Notes: generated by a model from the sequence alone, not told the origin. A stretch of 64,000 nt of DNA from Candidatus Mediterraneibacter faecavium (GCA_019119995.1 DWVY01000047.1:26578-90577), one strand, 5' to 3'. Positions 17,812 through 27,094 are shown, counted from the first letter of the stretch. Numbers and translations: made by a program.

Positions 17812-18879
17812 TTAAGTATATTTTTTACCTGATTTTATTTCATTTCGGTATTCTTTTGGAGAAGCTCCGTACTTACTCCGGAATTTTTTACTCAGGTGGC
17901 TTGAATCAAAGCAGCCCACCTCCTGACTGATCTCCCCGATCGTCTTGTCCGTATTTTCCAGCATTTCTTTTGCGTGCTCAAGACGCAGGTCATTCACGAT
18001 CTCATTGAATGTCCTTCCGGTATGCGTCTTCAGCATCCTGCTGACATAGGATTCATTGTAGCAGAAAAACTCCGACAGTCCGTGCAGCGTCACATGATTA
18101 TAATTCGTTGCGATATACCCGAGCATAGCCACAATATGATGGTCTGTCTTCGCGCTGGCATACCCCGGCACAACAGCCATCATCTCATAACTGCGGATCA
18201 GATAGAGAAAAAGGAGCCTTGCATACAGGACAATACATTCCTCATATGCATATTTCCCGCCGATACGTTCCTGATACATTGCAAGCCAAATAGCCCGGAT
18301 CCGTGCATCATCTCCTGTAGGGAAAATAATAAACGGACTGACTGCCTTGTCATACAGGACACGTTTGAAAAAGTCAGAGAGGAGATTTCTCTCCCGCAGC
18401 ATCTCAAGGAAAAACCGCTCAAAGTTTTCCCTGTTCAGAATCAGATTCATGATCACGTCATCGTCACTCACCGACACGATCGTGTGCATCGTGTCCGGGG
18501 CAAGGAAACAGAAATCTCCCTGCTTCATCTCGATCGATGTATTCTCTATATAATTAATGCAGGAACCGCTGTATACATAGACGATCTCAAAAAAGGTGTG
18601 ATTATGGATCAGAGGATAGGAATATCTGCCGTTGAGGTTCATATCAACCCCGTCGCGGTCAGCAAACACGCCCTGCTTATCTAAAGTCATGCCATAGCCG
18701 GACGACGTCGTAGTCCGGTAAAACTCCCTCACATCCGGGAACTCCGGATGCTCCTCCATAAGCTGCCCGTACTGATCGAAATTCAGAGGAGACGTCAGGA
18801 TCTTCCTTCCGGAAGAGAGGTAAAAGGTTTTCATCATTTTTTCATGTTCCGTAAGTTTAAAAAGATTATGATTTTCCAT
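17812..18879 (-). CDS. AraC-family transcriptional regulator
   Basis: About 355 residues. Residues 80-180 form a cupin-like sensor domain (SYPLIHNHTFFEIVYVYSG, then DFCFLAPDTMHT). The C-terminal 100 residues carry the two AraC helix-turn-helix motifs, ending in IGEISQEVGCFDSSHLSKKFRSKYG with the family's KFRxxxGxSPxxYR-like signature. The start was set at the ATG before ENHNLF, which has GGAG about ten bases upstream; a longer frame upstream lacks such a site. It sits immediately upstream of, and on the same strand as, the glycoside operon but is separated by a terminator. It probably activates that operon in response to the imported sugar. Confidence 0.92.
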   Translation of the reverse strand: MENHNLFKLTEHEKMMKTFYLSSGRKILTSPLNFDQYGQLMEEHPEFPDVREFYRTTTSSGYGMTLDKQGVFADRDGVDMNLNGRYSYPLIHNHTFFEIVYVYSGSCINYIENTSIEMKQGDFCFLAPDTMHTIVSVSDDDVIMNLILNRENFERFFLEMLRERNLLSDFFKRVLYDKAVSPFIIFPTGDDARIRAIWLAMYQERIGGKYAYEECIVLYARLLFLYLIRSYEMMAVVPGYASAKTDHHIVAMLGYIATNYNHVTLHGLSEFFCYNESYVSRMLKTHTGRTFNEIVNDLRLEHAKEMLENTDKTIGEISQEVGCFDSSHLSKKFRSKYGASPKEYRNEIKSGKKYT

Positions 18880-19008
18880 GAGAGCATCTCCGCTTATATT
18901 ATTTGTTATTTCCCGGCAATAAATAAATCTTATTCGACTGCAGTTAACGTGAGCAGCCATATTGGTGTTCCTGATATCGCTGGGCATCCTCTACGATCGC
19001 TGTTCTGA

Positions 19009-20766
19009 TCATTTTTCTTCTGCACACCTCCCGATCAGCACTTCCTTCCCCTGAAATGCAAATCCATATTTTCTTATCTTATCAGCAGGAAATCCCTTTT
19101 TCGCTAACACAGTATCATATTTTTTATCATCGATCTGTCTGAGCGCCGATTGCACTGTGGCCGACAGATCTTTTTCATCCTCAGGATCTCTCACCTTGAA
19201 TTCCATGATATAAGCGTTGTCTTTCCGGTCATATGGCTCCAGTATCACATCATACCTGCCGAATCCGCTTTCCCTGTTAGACGTAATGCTGTATCTGCCC
19301 TCAAGTTCCACGATAAGCCCCAGCACAAAACCATGGTAAAAGCAGACGCTTGAGTTTGGTCCTTTCAAACTCTTAGCGGTCGCTTTCACAGCGAGCAAGC
19401 GCTCGGGTTCTGTTTCCCGTGAAGGTTTTCTTCCTGTATCAAAGAAACTGAACGTAGTCAGTGCCACACGATTCATGTATACATTCATCGCCCTGAGATC
19501 TTCCTGCAGCAGCGCCCGGACAAAATCATTATATCCGCTGTCATAGTCAGCGAACCAGCCGTGAATCATGTTCTCAAACATGATCCTTACTTCCCTGTTT
19601 GTCAGCGACAGACTGTATATTGTGCGCCCTGTCCGCATAAGGAATTCCGTTTTTACGACTTTTAAATATCCGCTTGCCAAAAACAGGCTCCAGACTGCAC
19701 TTTCCCGCTCGGCAAGCTGATCGTAAATGATCTGTTCATCCAACTGGGTTTCGATCGCTTTTCCTCTGAGCAGATTCTCGAAATCCGTCTTGATATCTTT
19801 ACTTCCCCGCTGTATCAGCTCGTCCGCAAGATGATTCGAACTCGTATTTGCCCAGTATGTCTGAAATCTGCCCGTATCCAGAAAATTAATGATAGACCAT
19901 GGATTATAAATATCCGTCATACTGCCGAATGTAAAGCCGTCATACCAGTTTTTCACTTCCTGTTTCTGATCCGGCATTCCGTATTCTTCCAGTGCCGAAA
20001 ACACTTCCTCTTCCGTAAATCCGAAACAGTCCGCATATTCTTCTGACGTCGTGGTCACGACTTTCAGATTATTCAAGTCGGAAAATATCGACTCCTTACT
20101 GATTCTTGTAATCCCTGTAAGGATTGCACGCTCCAGATATGGATTATTTTTAAATGTGGCATTGAAAAGACTCCTTGTAAAAGTTACAAGTTCGTCCCAA
20201 TATCCTCCTGTATAAGCCTCAAGCATAGGAGTGTCATATTCATCCAGAAGAATGATCGTTTTCTTCCCGTAATATTTATATAGATACCCGCTGAGCCTTC
20301 TGAGAGAAATCGAAATTTCCGAGTCAGACATATCCGAAGACACTTTATAAAAGTACTCCTTTTCCCTCTCATTGAGCAGTTCTCCGCGGGCAAGGAAATC
20401 AAAGTGATTATACAGATCCACAATACTCTCGCATATTTTATTTCTCACTTCCTGATAAGAATTTTCTTTAATATCAGAGAAACTGAGCATAATTACAGGA
20501 TATGTTCCCTGCAGCGTTCTGTATTCCGGGTTATTCCAGACTTCAAGTGACTCAAACAGTGATCCATCTGCACGCTCAACTGAAAAGAAGTTTTCCACCG
20601 TGCTCATCATCAGCGTTTTGCCAAACCGCCTCGGTCTGGTGATCAAAGTTACTTCGTCTTTTGAGTTCCACCACTCCGGAATAAATTTGGTCTTATCTAT
20701 ATAAAATGTATCCAGATCCCTGATCTTTTTAAAATCCTGAAGTCCGATACCGACTGCCTTTGGCAT
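19009..20766 (-). CDS. AAA-ATPase-like / PD-(D/E)XK nuclease-like protein (DUF1703 type)
   Basis: A 585-residue protein. The N-terminal half has PKAVGIGLQDFKKIR and DKTKFIPEWW, then a degenerate P-loop region RPRRFGKTLMMS near residue 50 and a Walker B-like IILLDEYDTPM. The C-terminal part has a PD-(D/E)XK-like core (GRYDVILEPYD, then YIMEFKVRD). This architecture is abundant in gut Bacteroidota and Clostridia, often in many copies per genome, and has no settled function; links to mobile DNA or defence are only suggested. The start was set at the ATG preceded by AAGGAGG. It stands alone between the regulator and a small cassette. Confidence 0.88.
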   Translation of the reverse strand: MPKAVGIGLQDFKKIRDLDTFYIDKTKFIPEWWNSKDEVTLITRPRRFGKTLMMSTVENFFSVERADGSLFESLEVWNNPEYRTLQGTYPVIMLSFSDIKENSYQEVRNKICESIVDLYNHFDFLARGELLNEREKEYFYKVSSDMSDSEISISLRRLSGYLYKYYGKKTIILLDEYDTPMLEAYTGGYWDELVTFTRSLFNATFKNNPYLERAILTGITRISKESIFSDLNNLKVVTTTSEEYADCFGFTEEEVFSALEEYGMPDQKQEVKNWYDGFTFGSMTDIYNPWSIINFLDTGRFQTYWANTSSNHLADELIQRGSKDIKTDFENLLRGKAIETQLDEQIIYDQLAERESAVWSLFLASGYLKVVKTEFLMRTGRTIYSLSLTNREVRIMFENMIHGWFADYDSGYNDFVRALLQEDLRAMNVYMNRVALTTFSFFDTGRKPSRETEPERLLAVKATAKSLKGPNSSVCFYHGFVLGLIVELEGRYSITSNRESGFGRYDVILEPYDRKDNAYIMEFKVRDPEDEKDLSATVQSALRQIDDKKYDTVLAKKGFPADKIRKYGFAFQGKEVLIGRCAEEK

Positions 20767-20830
20767 ATGGGGCGCCTCCTTTTCGAAACAATTAATCCTC
20801 CTCATTATACCCTAAAACCGGAGTCGGGTA

Positions 20831-20866
20831 CAGCCTATTTATCGTACTTCCGGATCAGTTCCTCGA
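20831..20866. repeat. 36-bp direct repeat, left copy flanking a two-gene cassette
   Basis: Matches 21511-21546 with a single mismatch (position 20849). On the minus strand it encodes EELIRKYDK, the same tail as the XRE-TPR regulator whose 3' end contains the right copy. It may be a target duplication or a remnant of a paralogous gene. Confidence 0.9.
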
Positions 20867-20890
20867 GCGACGAGTTTTTCGATATTTTTG

Positions 20891-20918
20891 TTGACTTGTT
20901 AATATGTTTTATTATAAT
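20891..20918 (+). promoter_or_regulatory. Promoter of the small two-gene cassette
   Basis: TTGACT at 20891-20896, a 16-base spacer, and a perfect TATAAT at 20913-20918, about 49 bases before the first ATG of the cassette. Confidence 0.72.
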
Positions 20919-20966
20919 AGGGATTAAAGAGAGATGTTTGTGTGTCTTGAAAGGATGATATGAATC

Positions 20967-21239
20967 ATGATGTATCCATATTTAACGCTTAATGACGATA
21001 CCGAAATTACTCATTCTGAAATGTTGCCGGACGGTCGTGTTAAAGTCTATATTGAAACCCCGGATCTGAAAGACGGGTTTCACAATGCGACTTGCTTTTT
21101 GCCGGAATATGAATGGTCTGATATCAATGGCTACTCAGAAAATGAGATGAACTATTTTAAGAAACTAATCCGTGATAATGCACATCTTATCATGGAATTT
21201 TCACAGGAGGGAGGATTCTCAGATGCCGCAAATCTTTAG
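20967..21239 (+). CDS. Small acidic protein upstream of a DUF4160 gene (DUF2442-like position)
   Basis: A 90-residue acidic protein (start at 20967 or the next ATG at 20970). It has an N-terminal beta-rich half with LPDGRVKVYIETP and a C-terminal helix (NEMNYFKKLIRDNA). I cannot place it in a family from the text alone, but it sits exactly where DUF2442-type partner proteins sit next to DUF4160 genes. Its end overlaps the next gene by 17 bases, implying coupled translation. AAAGGATG is the nearest ribosome-binding-like stretch, rather far at about 13 bases. Confidence 0.7.
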   Translation: MMYPYLTLNDDTEITHSEMLPDGRVKVYIETPDLKDGFHNATCFLPEYEWSDINGYSENEMNYFKKLIRDNAHLIMEFSQEGGFSDAANL

Positions 21240-21501
21240 AATTGGCTCGTATATCGTCTACTTCTGGTCTAACGAAAATGATCCTCTTGAGCCTGTACAT
21301 GTTCATATCGCAGAAGGTCGTGCATCGGCGAATGCTACAAAAATCTGGATAACCAGTACCGGTAAAGCACTGCTGTGTAATAATAACTCTAAAATACCAC
21401 AAAAAGAACTTCGTAAGATGGTAAGGATCATCGAAGCAAACAGTGCTTTGATATTAGATAAATGGTATTCTCAGTTTGGAGAAATGCGATATTATCTTTA
21501 A
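21223..21501 (+). CDS. DUF4160 domain protein
   Basis: A 92-residue protein with the DUF4160 pattern: MPQIFRIGSYIVYFWSNE, then PVHVHIAEG with two conserved His, a TKIWI strand, and a C-terminal helix ending WYSQFGE. The start ATG at 21223 follows GGAGGGAGG. DUF4160 proteins usually occur paired with a second small protein and have been considered possible toxin-antitoxin-like modules; that is unproven. Lower GC than the neighbours and flanking direct repeats suggest lateral gain. Confidence 0.85.
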   Translation: MPQIFRIGSYIVYFWSNENDPLEPVHVHIAEGRASANATKIWITSTGKALLCNNNSKIPQKELRKMVRIIEANSALILDKWYSQFGEMRYYL

Positions 21502-21510
21502 CATGTAATC

Positions 21511-21546
21511 CAGCCTATTTATCGTACTCCCGGATCAGTTCCTCGA
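21511..21546. repeat. 36-bp direct repeat, right copy
   Basis: Right-hand partner of 20831-20866; it overlaps the last codons of the XRE-TPR regulator and thus is the likely original copy. Confidence 0.9.
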
Positions 21547-22591
21547 ACTCCTCGTTCCCTCTCAAAAATGCATACCCTTCCTCCGTCTTTATCTCAGCCA
21601 GCAGCCCCGGCAGCACTTTTTTCGCATAGGTTTCCATCGCTTCATCATACTTTCTTCCAGACTTTTCTTTTCCATATATATGACAGTAAAGCACAGACTC
21701 CGACATATGCTGCGGTGCGGTCAGCATCCGGAACATTTCGCGGATGTATTCGATACTCTTTTCCACATCCTTTTTCTGCAGCGCCAGCTCCATCGGCAGG
21801 ATCAGGGAGCTGTATCCCCACTGGTCATACAGAAGCGCGGTCTGCTCTCCTGCGGATGCGATCTTTTCCGCCCGGTCTGTATCATTCTCCTTCAGGGCGG
21901 TCTCCATCAGCATGGACAGCACAACGCCAAGATCATTCAGCACATCTATGAGTTTGCGCTCCATCAGCTCTGCCGCCTCGGCATATTTCTCCTGTGCCAG
22001 CAGGAGCCGGGCGCTCAGCATTCTCTTATCCGCCTGCTGCTTCGGCAGGGAGTCGATCATTTTTTCTGCTTTCTCATATTCTTTTTCCTGTATATATTCA
22101 CTTGCCAGCATATGTGCGGCGGAATTTTTCACCTGTTCGTCTCCGCTGCATTTGATCACGCGCTCATACCATGAATAAATTTTCTCTTTGTATTTTTCCT
22201 TATCCGTGCTCCAGACTCCGGACATGATGAGCACTCCCTGCACCATGGACGCCATCATATGGAGCAGTTTCCCGCAGTTCGGGTACTCCCGCACGTTCCG
22301 CTCCGCCTCGGCGATCGCCGCTTCGGTGCCCTGTTCGTCCATGATTGCTGCGATCTTGTTGCATATCTCTGCGATCTCATTGTCAGTAAGTTCCTCCTGA
22401 AAGCAGAGCAGCGTATTAACGTCCGTATTGAGCAGGCGCGCCAACGCGGGCAGTATCGTGATATCCGGATAACTGCTGCCTCTCTCCCACTTATTGACCG
22501 CCGGAGCGGATACCCCGAGGCGCTGTGCCACCTGCTCCTGCGTAAGCCCCTGTTCTTTTCTCTTCTTTCGTATCACTTCTGCTACTGTCAT
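21515..22591 (-). CDS. XRE-family regulator with C-terminal helical repeats
   Basis: A 358-residue protein. Residues 1-60 form a Cro/cI-type helix-turn-helix (GLTQEQVAQRLGVSAPAVNKWERG). The rest is helical, TPR-like (YEKAEKMIDSLP, KYAEAAELMERK), as in regulators of the Rgg/PlcR type that often bind peptides, though no peptide gene is seen. The start was chosen at ATG-ACA after GGAGGAGACAGAC. The stop is within the right copy of the 36-bp repeat. Confidence 0.9.
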   Translation of the reverse strand: MTVAEVIRKKRKEQGLTQEQVAQRLGVSAPAVNKWERGSSYPDITILPALARLLNTDVNTLLCFQEELTDNEIAEICNKIAAIMDEQGTEAAIAEAERNVREYPNCGKLLHMMASMVQGVLIMSGVWSTDKEKYKEKIYSWYERVIKCSGDEQVKNSAAHMLASEYIQEKEYEKAEKMIDSLPKQQADKRMLSARLLLAQEKYAEAAELMERKLIDVLNDLGVVLSMLMETALKENDTDRAEKIASAGEQTALLYDQWGYSSLILPMELALQKKDVEKSIEYIREMFRMLTAPQHMSESVLYCHIYGKEKSGRKYDEAMETYAKKVLPGLLAEIKTEEGYAFLRGNEEFEELIREYDK

Positions 22592-22752
22592 GTCTGTCTC
22601 CTCCTCATCCCTGCCCGGCATCTGTACTGTCACGCTGCTTCTTACTGCACTCATTATACCAGTTTGCGCACATCGTACACAACTGAACCGTTCTCACTTA
22701 TGCAGACATAAAATTAACCGGCAGTTAATATCTGTAACCACCGGTTCTGCCG

Positions 22753-23661
22753 CTACTGCGCCGTATACACCCACAGGTTATTGATCTGGTACTCCAGCCT
22801 GCTGTAATCCCACAGCTTCTCACTGCGCGCCTGGCTGTTCGGATCATTTACCCGGATCTTACCGTCCTCAACTCCGGTCAGCACGATGAAGTGTCCGGTC
22901 GTCGTAAAGTCGCCAGGCCGCATGCTGCATATGACCGGATGTCCGTTTTCAAGCGCAGAGAAGATCTCGCTCTCGCCAAGTCCCATCTCTTCCCCGCAGA
23001 TTCCGAACCGGCGCGCTCCTTCTGTCATCAGGCTCCAGCTTGTTCCCGCATCTCCGGCATAGTACCCGTTCTCAGCGGCAAACTGAGCCACCTTATACGG
23101 TGTGATCGTATTGTCGCCTGTCAGCCCCGCAGCCACCATAGCGATTGCCGTCGGACCGCATCCGTTCACCGCGATCATATCATCTGCATAATATGCATAG
23201 CCCCAGCGCTCATCCCACTGGAGGAGCAGGGGGATCTCTCCCTGCGTGACATCACCGACCGTGTCTGCCGGAGCCGTATCTTTTTTCTCAGGATAGTCAT
23301 AAACAAAATCTACTGTTTCTTCATTATTTTCCAACAGTTCGACCAACTGGTCCGGATACTGGTCTTTATTTGCCATGATCTCCCGTACTTTCGGGTTGGT
23401 CAGTGCCAGCACCGCCAAGCTGCTCTTTCCGCTGATCTTATCCTTTGCCCAAAGGACTGCCATAACCATCGGAATGATAAGCGCAACGCAGAATATGCTC
23501 TTCAGGATCAGGTGCCTTCTTCTCCGTCTTTTCTTTCTGCCGCATTTTACTGACCTGCTGCCTCCTGTATATCGACTTTTCCCATATTTGTTTACTTTAT
23601 ACCCGTCTCCTTTGTATCTGCTCCCCCTGTATCCGCTCTCACTTTCCCAGTCCTCCCTCAT
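22753..23661 (-). CDS. Membrane-anchored C39-like (papain-fold) cysteine peptidase
   Basis: A 302-residue type II membrane protein. The cytoplasmic N-terminus is unusual: about 40 residues rich in Tyr, Gly, Arg and Lys with loose YxGxxYK repeats, then a KKRRRRRH cluster (43-50). A single membrane helix covers 52-71. The outer domain (about 140-302) is a C39-like peptidase with the catalytic Cys168 in NGCGPTA, His257 in GHFIVLTG and Asp273 in NDPNS. Such domains cleave peptides or crosslinks at the cell surface; substrate unknown. GGAGGAG precedes the ATG. Monocistronic. Confidence 0.87.
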   Translation of the reverse strand: MREDWESESGYRGSRYKGDGYKVNKYGKSRYTGGSRSVKCGRKKRRRRRHLILKSIFCVALIIPMVMAVLWAKDKISGKSSLAVLALTNPKVREIMANKDQYPDQLVELLENNEETVDFVYDYPEKKDTAPADTVGDVTQGEIPLLLQWDERWGYAYYADDMIAVNGCGPTAIAMVAAGLTGDNTITPYKVAQFAAENGYYAGDAGTSWSLMTEGARRFGICGEEMGLGESEIFSALENGHPVICSMRPGDFTTTGHFIVLTGVEDGKIRVNDPNSQARSEKLWDYSRLEYQINNLWVYTAQ

Positions 23662-23761
23662 AAGGGCATCTCCTCCTTTTCTATAAGAAGATGATACCTG
23701 ACCTTTTCAACGAATTTTTGGAAAGAATTCTTAACATTTACAGATATTATTTTTTAAGAAA

Positions 23762-23788
23762 AAATTAGCGCCGGCACAAACCGGCGCA
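23762..23788 (-). terminator. Terminator after the uracil permease
   Basis: Stem gcgccggc / accggcgc (23769-23776 with 23781-23788), followed on the minus strand by TAATTTTTTC. A second small hairpin (ggctgc-ttca-gcagcc) precedes it. Confidence 0.85.
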
Positions 23789-23838
23789 GATCATGGATCT
23801 GGCTGCTGAAGCAGCCTCTATATTTTGTCAAGTACCTT

Positions 23839-25098
23839 CTAATCTTCCCTGTCATTCGTAAGGTTCAGCCTGTCGAAGATATAGAACATCAGTCCCATCA
23901 GCATGCCGACCACACAGGCAAGCACCATTCCGGTAAGCTGGATGCTTCCGAACTGCACGGTGATACCGGACAGACCGACCACGAAGATAACAGATGTCAT
24001 CGCCATATTTCTGGATTTATTATAATCCACCTGTGACTCTACCAGGATACGGATGCCCGATGTTCCGATCATGCCGTACAGCAAGAACGAGATACCGCCG
24101 ATAACAGGTCCCGGGATCGTGTTGATCAGTGTGGTCATCTTCCCGATAAAGGAACAGATGATGGACAGCACTGCCGCGCCGCCGATCACGTATACACTGT
24201 AAACCTTTGTCATCGCCATAACACCGATATTCTCTCCGTATGTCGTCGTCGGCACGGAACCGATCAGGCCCGAGAGCATACTGGAAAAGTTATCCGCAAA
24301 GAGGGAGCGGTGGAGCCCCGGATCTTTTAAGAGATCCCTTCCCACGATCTTGCTGGTCACGATCTGATGTCCGATATGTTCCGAGGTAATCACAAGCAAT
24401 ACCGGAATAATGATCACGATCGCCTCCCACTTAAACTTCGGCGTGGAAAAGTTCGGGATGGAAAAGAACGGCGCCGCTGCAACCTGCGAAAAATCTACGA
24501 TGCCGCAGGCAAGAGCGGCGATATATCCCGCGATGATAGCGATCAGAATCGGGATGACCGATAAAAATCCGCGGAATAAAACTGATCCGAGCACAGCCAC
24601 CAGAAGCGTCACGAGAAATACGATCACGTTTCTGCTGTCGATCACTTCATCGGCAAGTCCTGCATTAGACGCCGCTGTTCCTGCAAGTTCCAGTCCGATC
24701 AGGGCTACAACCGGACCCATCGCCGCCGGCGGCAGCACTACATCGATCCAGTCCGAGCCGAATTTATAGATCAATACAGCCAATATACACCCAAGAAATC
24801 CCACGACAACGAATCCGCCCAGTGCATATTCATAGCCCCACTTTGAGATGACCACGCCTGCCGGCGCCAGAAAAGCGAAGCTGGATCCCAGATATGCCGG
24901 CGCTCTTCCCTTTGTGATCAGGATAAAGAGAAGGGTGCCGATCCCGTTCATAAAGAGTACGACCGCGGGGTTGATGCCGAATACGAACGGCACCAGCACG
25001 GACGCGCCGAACATCGCAAACATGTGCTGGATGCTCAGAGGCACCAGCAGTTTAAACGGTACTTTCTCTTCCACCTGAATGATTCTTTTGTTTTCCAT
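23839..25098 (-). CDS. uraA: Uracil permease, NCS2 family
   Basis: A 419-residue membrane protein with about 14 hydrophobic segments. Family features: FKLLVPLSIQHMFAMFGASVLVPF at the start (QHxxAMF with substrate-side residues), GSSFAFLAP, an LVITSEHIGHQ segment with the conserved Glu, and TTTYGENIGV with the second Glu. The pattern matches uracil rather than xanthine permeases. It would import uracil with protons for pyrimidine salvage. No pyrR or upp is adjacent, and I saw no PyrR-binding leader in the short upstream gap. Confidence 0.93.
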   Translation of the reverse strand: MENKRIIQVEEKVPFKLLVPLSIQHMFAMFGASVLVPFVFGINPAVVLFMNGIGTLLFILITKGRAPAYLGSSFAFLAPAGVVISKWGYEYALGGFVVVGFLGCILAVLIYKFGSDWIDVVLPPAAMGPVVALIGLELAGTAASNAGLADEVIDSRNVIVFLVTLLVAVLGSVLFRGFLSVIPILIAIIAGYIAALACGIVDFSQVAAAPFFSIPNFSTPKFKWEAIVIIIPVLLVITSEHIGHQIVTSKIVGRDLLKDPGLHRSLFADNFSSMLSGLIGSVPTTTYGENIGVMAMTKVYSVYVIGGAAVLSIICSFIGKMTTLINTIPGPVIGGISFLLYGMIGTSGIRILVESQVDYNKSRNMAMTSVIFVVGLSGITVQFGSIQLTGMVLACVVGMLMGLMFYIFDRLNLTNDRED

Positions 25099-25181
25099 GT
25101 AAGTCCTCCTGTTCTCTCATTCTCATCTGTAAATACATCTCCTACATCTTACCATACGATCATACAAAAGATAAAGGGCTT

Positions 25182-26282
25182 TTACTTCCACACTTCCTGC
25201 ATGACCCGCATTGCATTTCCATATGCGATCTTATCCAACTGCCGCGGCGTAATCCCTTTTCTTCTCATCGCATCCCATACTCTCCCGATATCCTGGACTC
25301 CCTGTATGCCGGCCGGGAGGGAGTCCGGATCAAAGCCGTCAAGATCCGTTCCCAATGCAACCGCATCCTCCCCGGCTTTATCTATCATCCACAGGGCATG
25401 GTCTGCAATGTCGTCCGCAGACGCCCTGCCGCCGTCAGATTTCCCTCGTCTCTCCCGAAGAAATTCCGAGTAGAAATTGACGCCCGCCACTCCGCCTTTC
25501 TCACCCAGCGCACGCAGCATTTCATCGCTCAGATTGCGCGGATGCCGGCAGAGGCTTCTGGAATTTGAATGGGATGCAGCGACCGGATACCTGCTGTATT
25601 TCATACAATCCCAAAAACCGCCGTCCGACAGATGGGAGACGTCCACGATCATCCCAAGCTCATTCATCCGCTCCACCGTCTGTATCCCGAAGTCTGTAAG
25701 ACCTTTTTCCATAATATTTCTGTCACGGCTGTTTGGATATCCGATGCAATTTTCATAGTTCCATGTCAGGGTGACAAGGCGGACTCCTTTTTCATGCAGC
25801 TCATCCAACCGGGATAGCCTGCCGTTTAGGACGCCGCCTTCTTCTACTGTAAGGATGCCGGCTGTTCTTTCTGCCTTCGCTGCTGTCCTTTTCTTTGCTG
25901 ATGCACCCGCCTCTTTCTCCGGAGTGCGAAGTTCCGAAGAGCAGAGCTCTTCTCCTGCCTTCGCAAAGACGAGCGTCTGACCCGCCTCGCAGTACGCCTC
26001 GCCGATCATCTTCAGGACCGCCTCATATGCCGTGTCCCACCTGCCACTGTCGTCCCGTCTGACCGGAAGCTTTCTCTCACATATCATCTTCATATCCTTA
26101 TCGCCATACTCCGCCGCATTTACATAGCATGCGAAGAATTGTGCCGCGGAATCCGTCTGTCTGAGCCTCTCTGCGTCAACACACAGATGATTTCTGTACA
26201 GGCTCTCTGCCGTATTTCTATCTGTCTCTTTGATTTTTACGATCTCGCTGAGCGTATCACAGTGCATATCGATCCATTTCAT
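25182..26282 (-). CDS. Membrane dipeptidase, peptidase family M19
   Basis: A 366-residue protein with renal dipeptidase metal-site motifs: WIDMHCDTLSE near the N-terminus (HxD), Glu in ILTVEEGG, His in VDVSHLSD, His in AASHSNSRSLC, and the ALGTDLDGFD segment. Members hydrolyse dipeptides, including some with D-residues, using two zinc ions. No signal peptide, so cytosolic. A low-complexity Ala/Lys-rich insertion near residue 125 interrupts the barrel and is not normal for the family. Divergent from the C26 amidase gene. Confidence 0.92.
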   Translation of the reverse strand: MKWIDMHCDTLSEIVKIKETDRNTAESLYRNHLCVDAERLRQTDSAAQFFACYVNAAEYGDKDMKMICERKLPVRRDDSGRWDTAYEAVLKMIGEAYCEAGQTLVFAKAGEELCSSELRTPEKEAGASAKKRTAAKAERTAGILTVEEGGVLNGRLSRLDELHEKGVRLVTLTWNYENCIGYPNSRDRNIMEKGLTDFGIQTVERMNELGMIVDVSHLSDGGFWDCMKYSRYPVAASHSNSRSLCRHPRNLSDEMLRALGEKGGVAGVNFYSEFLRERRGKSDGGRASADDIADHALWMIDKAGEDAVALGTDLDGFDPDSLPAGIQGVQDIGRVWDAMRRKGITPRQLDKIAYGNAMRVMQEVWK

Positions 26283-26389
26283 GTTCCCACCCCTGTTATC
26301 ATTCTATGTATAATTTCCCATTTTCTTACATACTCTATCATACGTCACAGCACTATTTCTGTCCAAAATATGTCTGTAAAGGAGAAACT

Positions 26390-27094
26390 ATGGAACCCAA
26401 GATCGGAATCGTTGTCTGCGGTTTTACTCAGGACCGCCAGTTTGTCACTAATCCATACATCCAGTCTGTGCGCTACGCAAAAGGCATCCCGCTCGTACTT
26501 CCTCTCGTGAGGAGCGATCACCTGCTGGACGAATACACCGGACTGTGCGACGGATTTCTCTTCTGCGGCGGCGATGACATCACGCCTCTCCTGTTCGGAG
26601 AAGAGCCGCAGAAAGGAAACGGCAGGACTGACGTTACGGTGGATCTGTTCCAGATCCGCCTCATGAAGCGTATCCTAAGATCCGGCAAGCCTGTCTTTGC
26701 TATCTGCCGGGGGATGCAGATCTTAAGTGTCGCCTGCGGAGGCACGATCTGGCAGGACATGTCCCTGATCCCCGGAAAGACGCTCGACCACATGCAGCAG
26801 TCGGCAGTCCGCAGCGAGGTCAGCCACCGGATCCGCACGGAACGCGGGAGCCGCCTCCGGGAGTATGTCGGTTCCAATCTCCTGGTAAACAGCTTCCACC
26901 ATCAGGCCGTCAACTCACCGGGTAAGAATGTAACCGTCAGCGCCCGCGCCCAGGATGATACGATCGAAGCGATCGAGATCAAAGACCATCCTTTTGCCAT
27001 CGGCGTGCAGTGGCATCCCGAATGTATGTACCGCAGTTCTTCCGAAATGCGGAAACTTTTTCATGAATTTGTCCTGCATTCACTCCTAAACTGA
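26390..27094 (+). CDS. Gamma-glutamyl-GABA hydrolase family (class I amidotransferase fold, peptidase C26)
   Basis: A 234-residue protein with the PuuD-type triad: nucleophilic Cys in AICRGMQIL, and His and Glu in GVQWHPE near the C-terminus; an HHQAV motif lies before it. The family hydrolyses gamma-glutamyl amides such as gamma-glutamyl-GABA. No other polyamine-catabolic gene is nearby, so the physiological substrate is open. The start follows AAAGGAG five bases upstream; a longer in-frame extension has no ribosome-binding site. Next to a dipeptidase, so a role in peptide salvage is conceivable. Confidence 0.9.
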   Translation: MEPKIGIVVCGFTQDRQFVTNPYIQSVRYAKGIPLVLPLVRSDHLLDEYTGLCDGFLFCGGDDITPLLFGEEPQKGNGRTDVTVDLFQIRLMKRILRSGKPVFAICRGMQILSVACGGTIWQDMSLIPGKTLDHMQQSAVRSEVSHRIRTERGSRLREYVGSNLLVNSFHHQAVNSPGKNVTVSARAQDDTIEAIEIKDHPFAIGVQWHPECMYRSSSEMRKLFHEFVLHSLLN

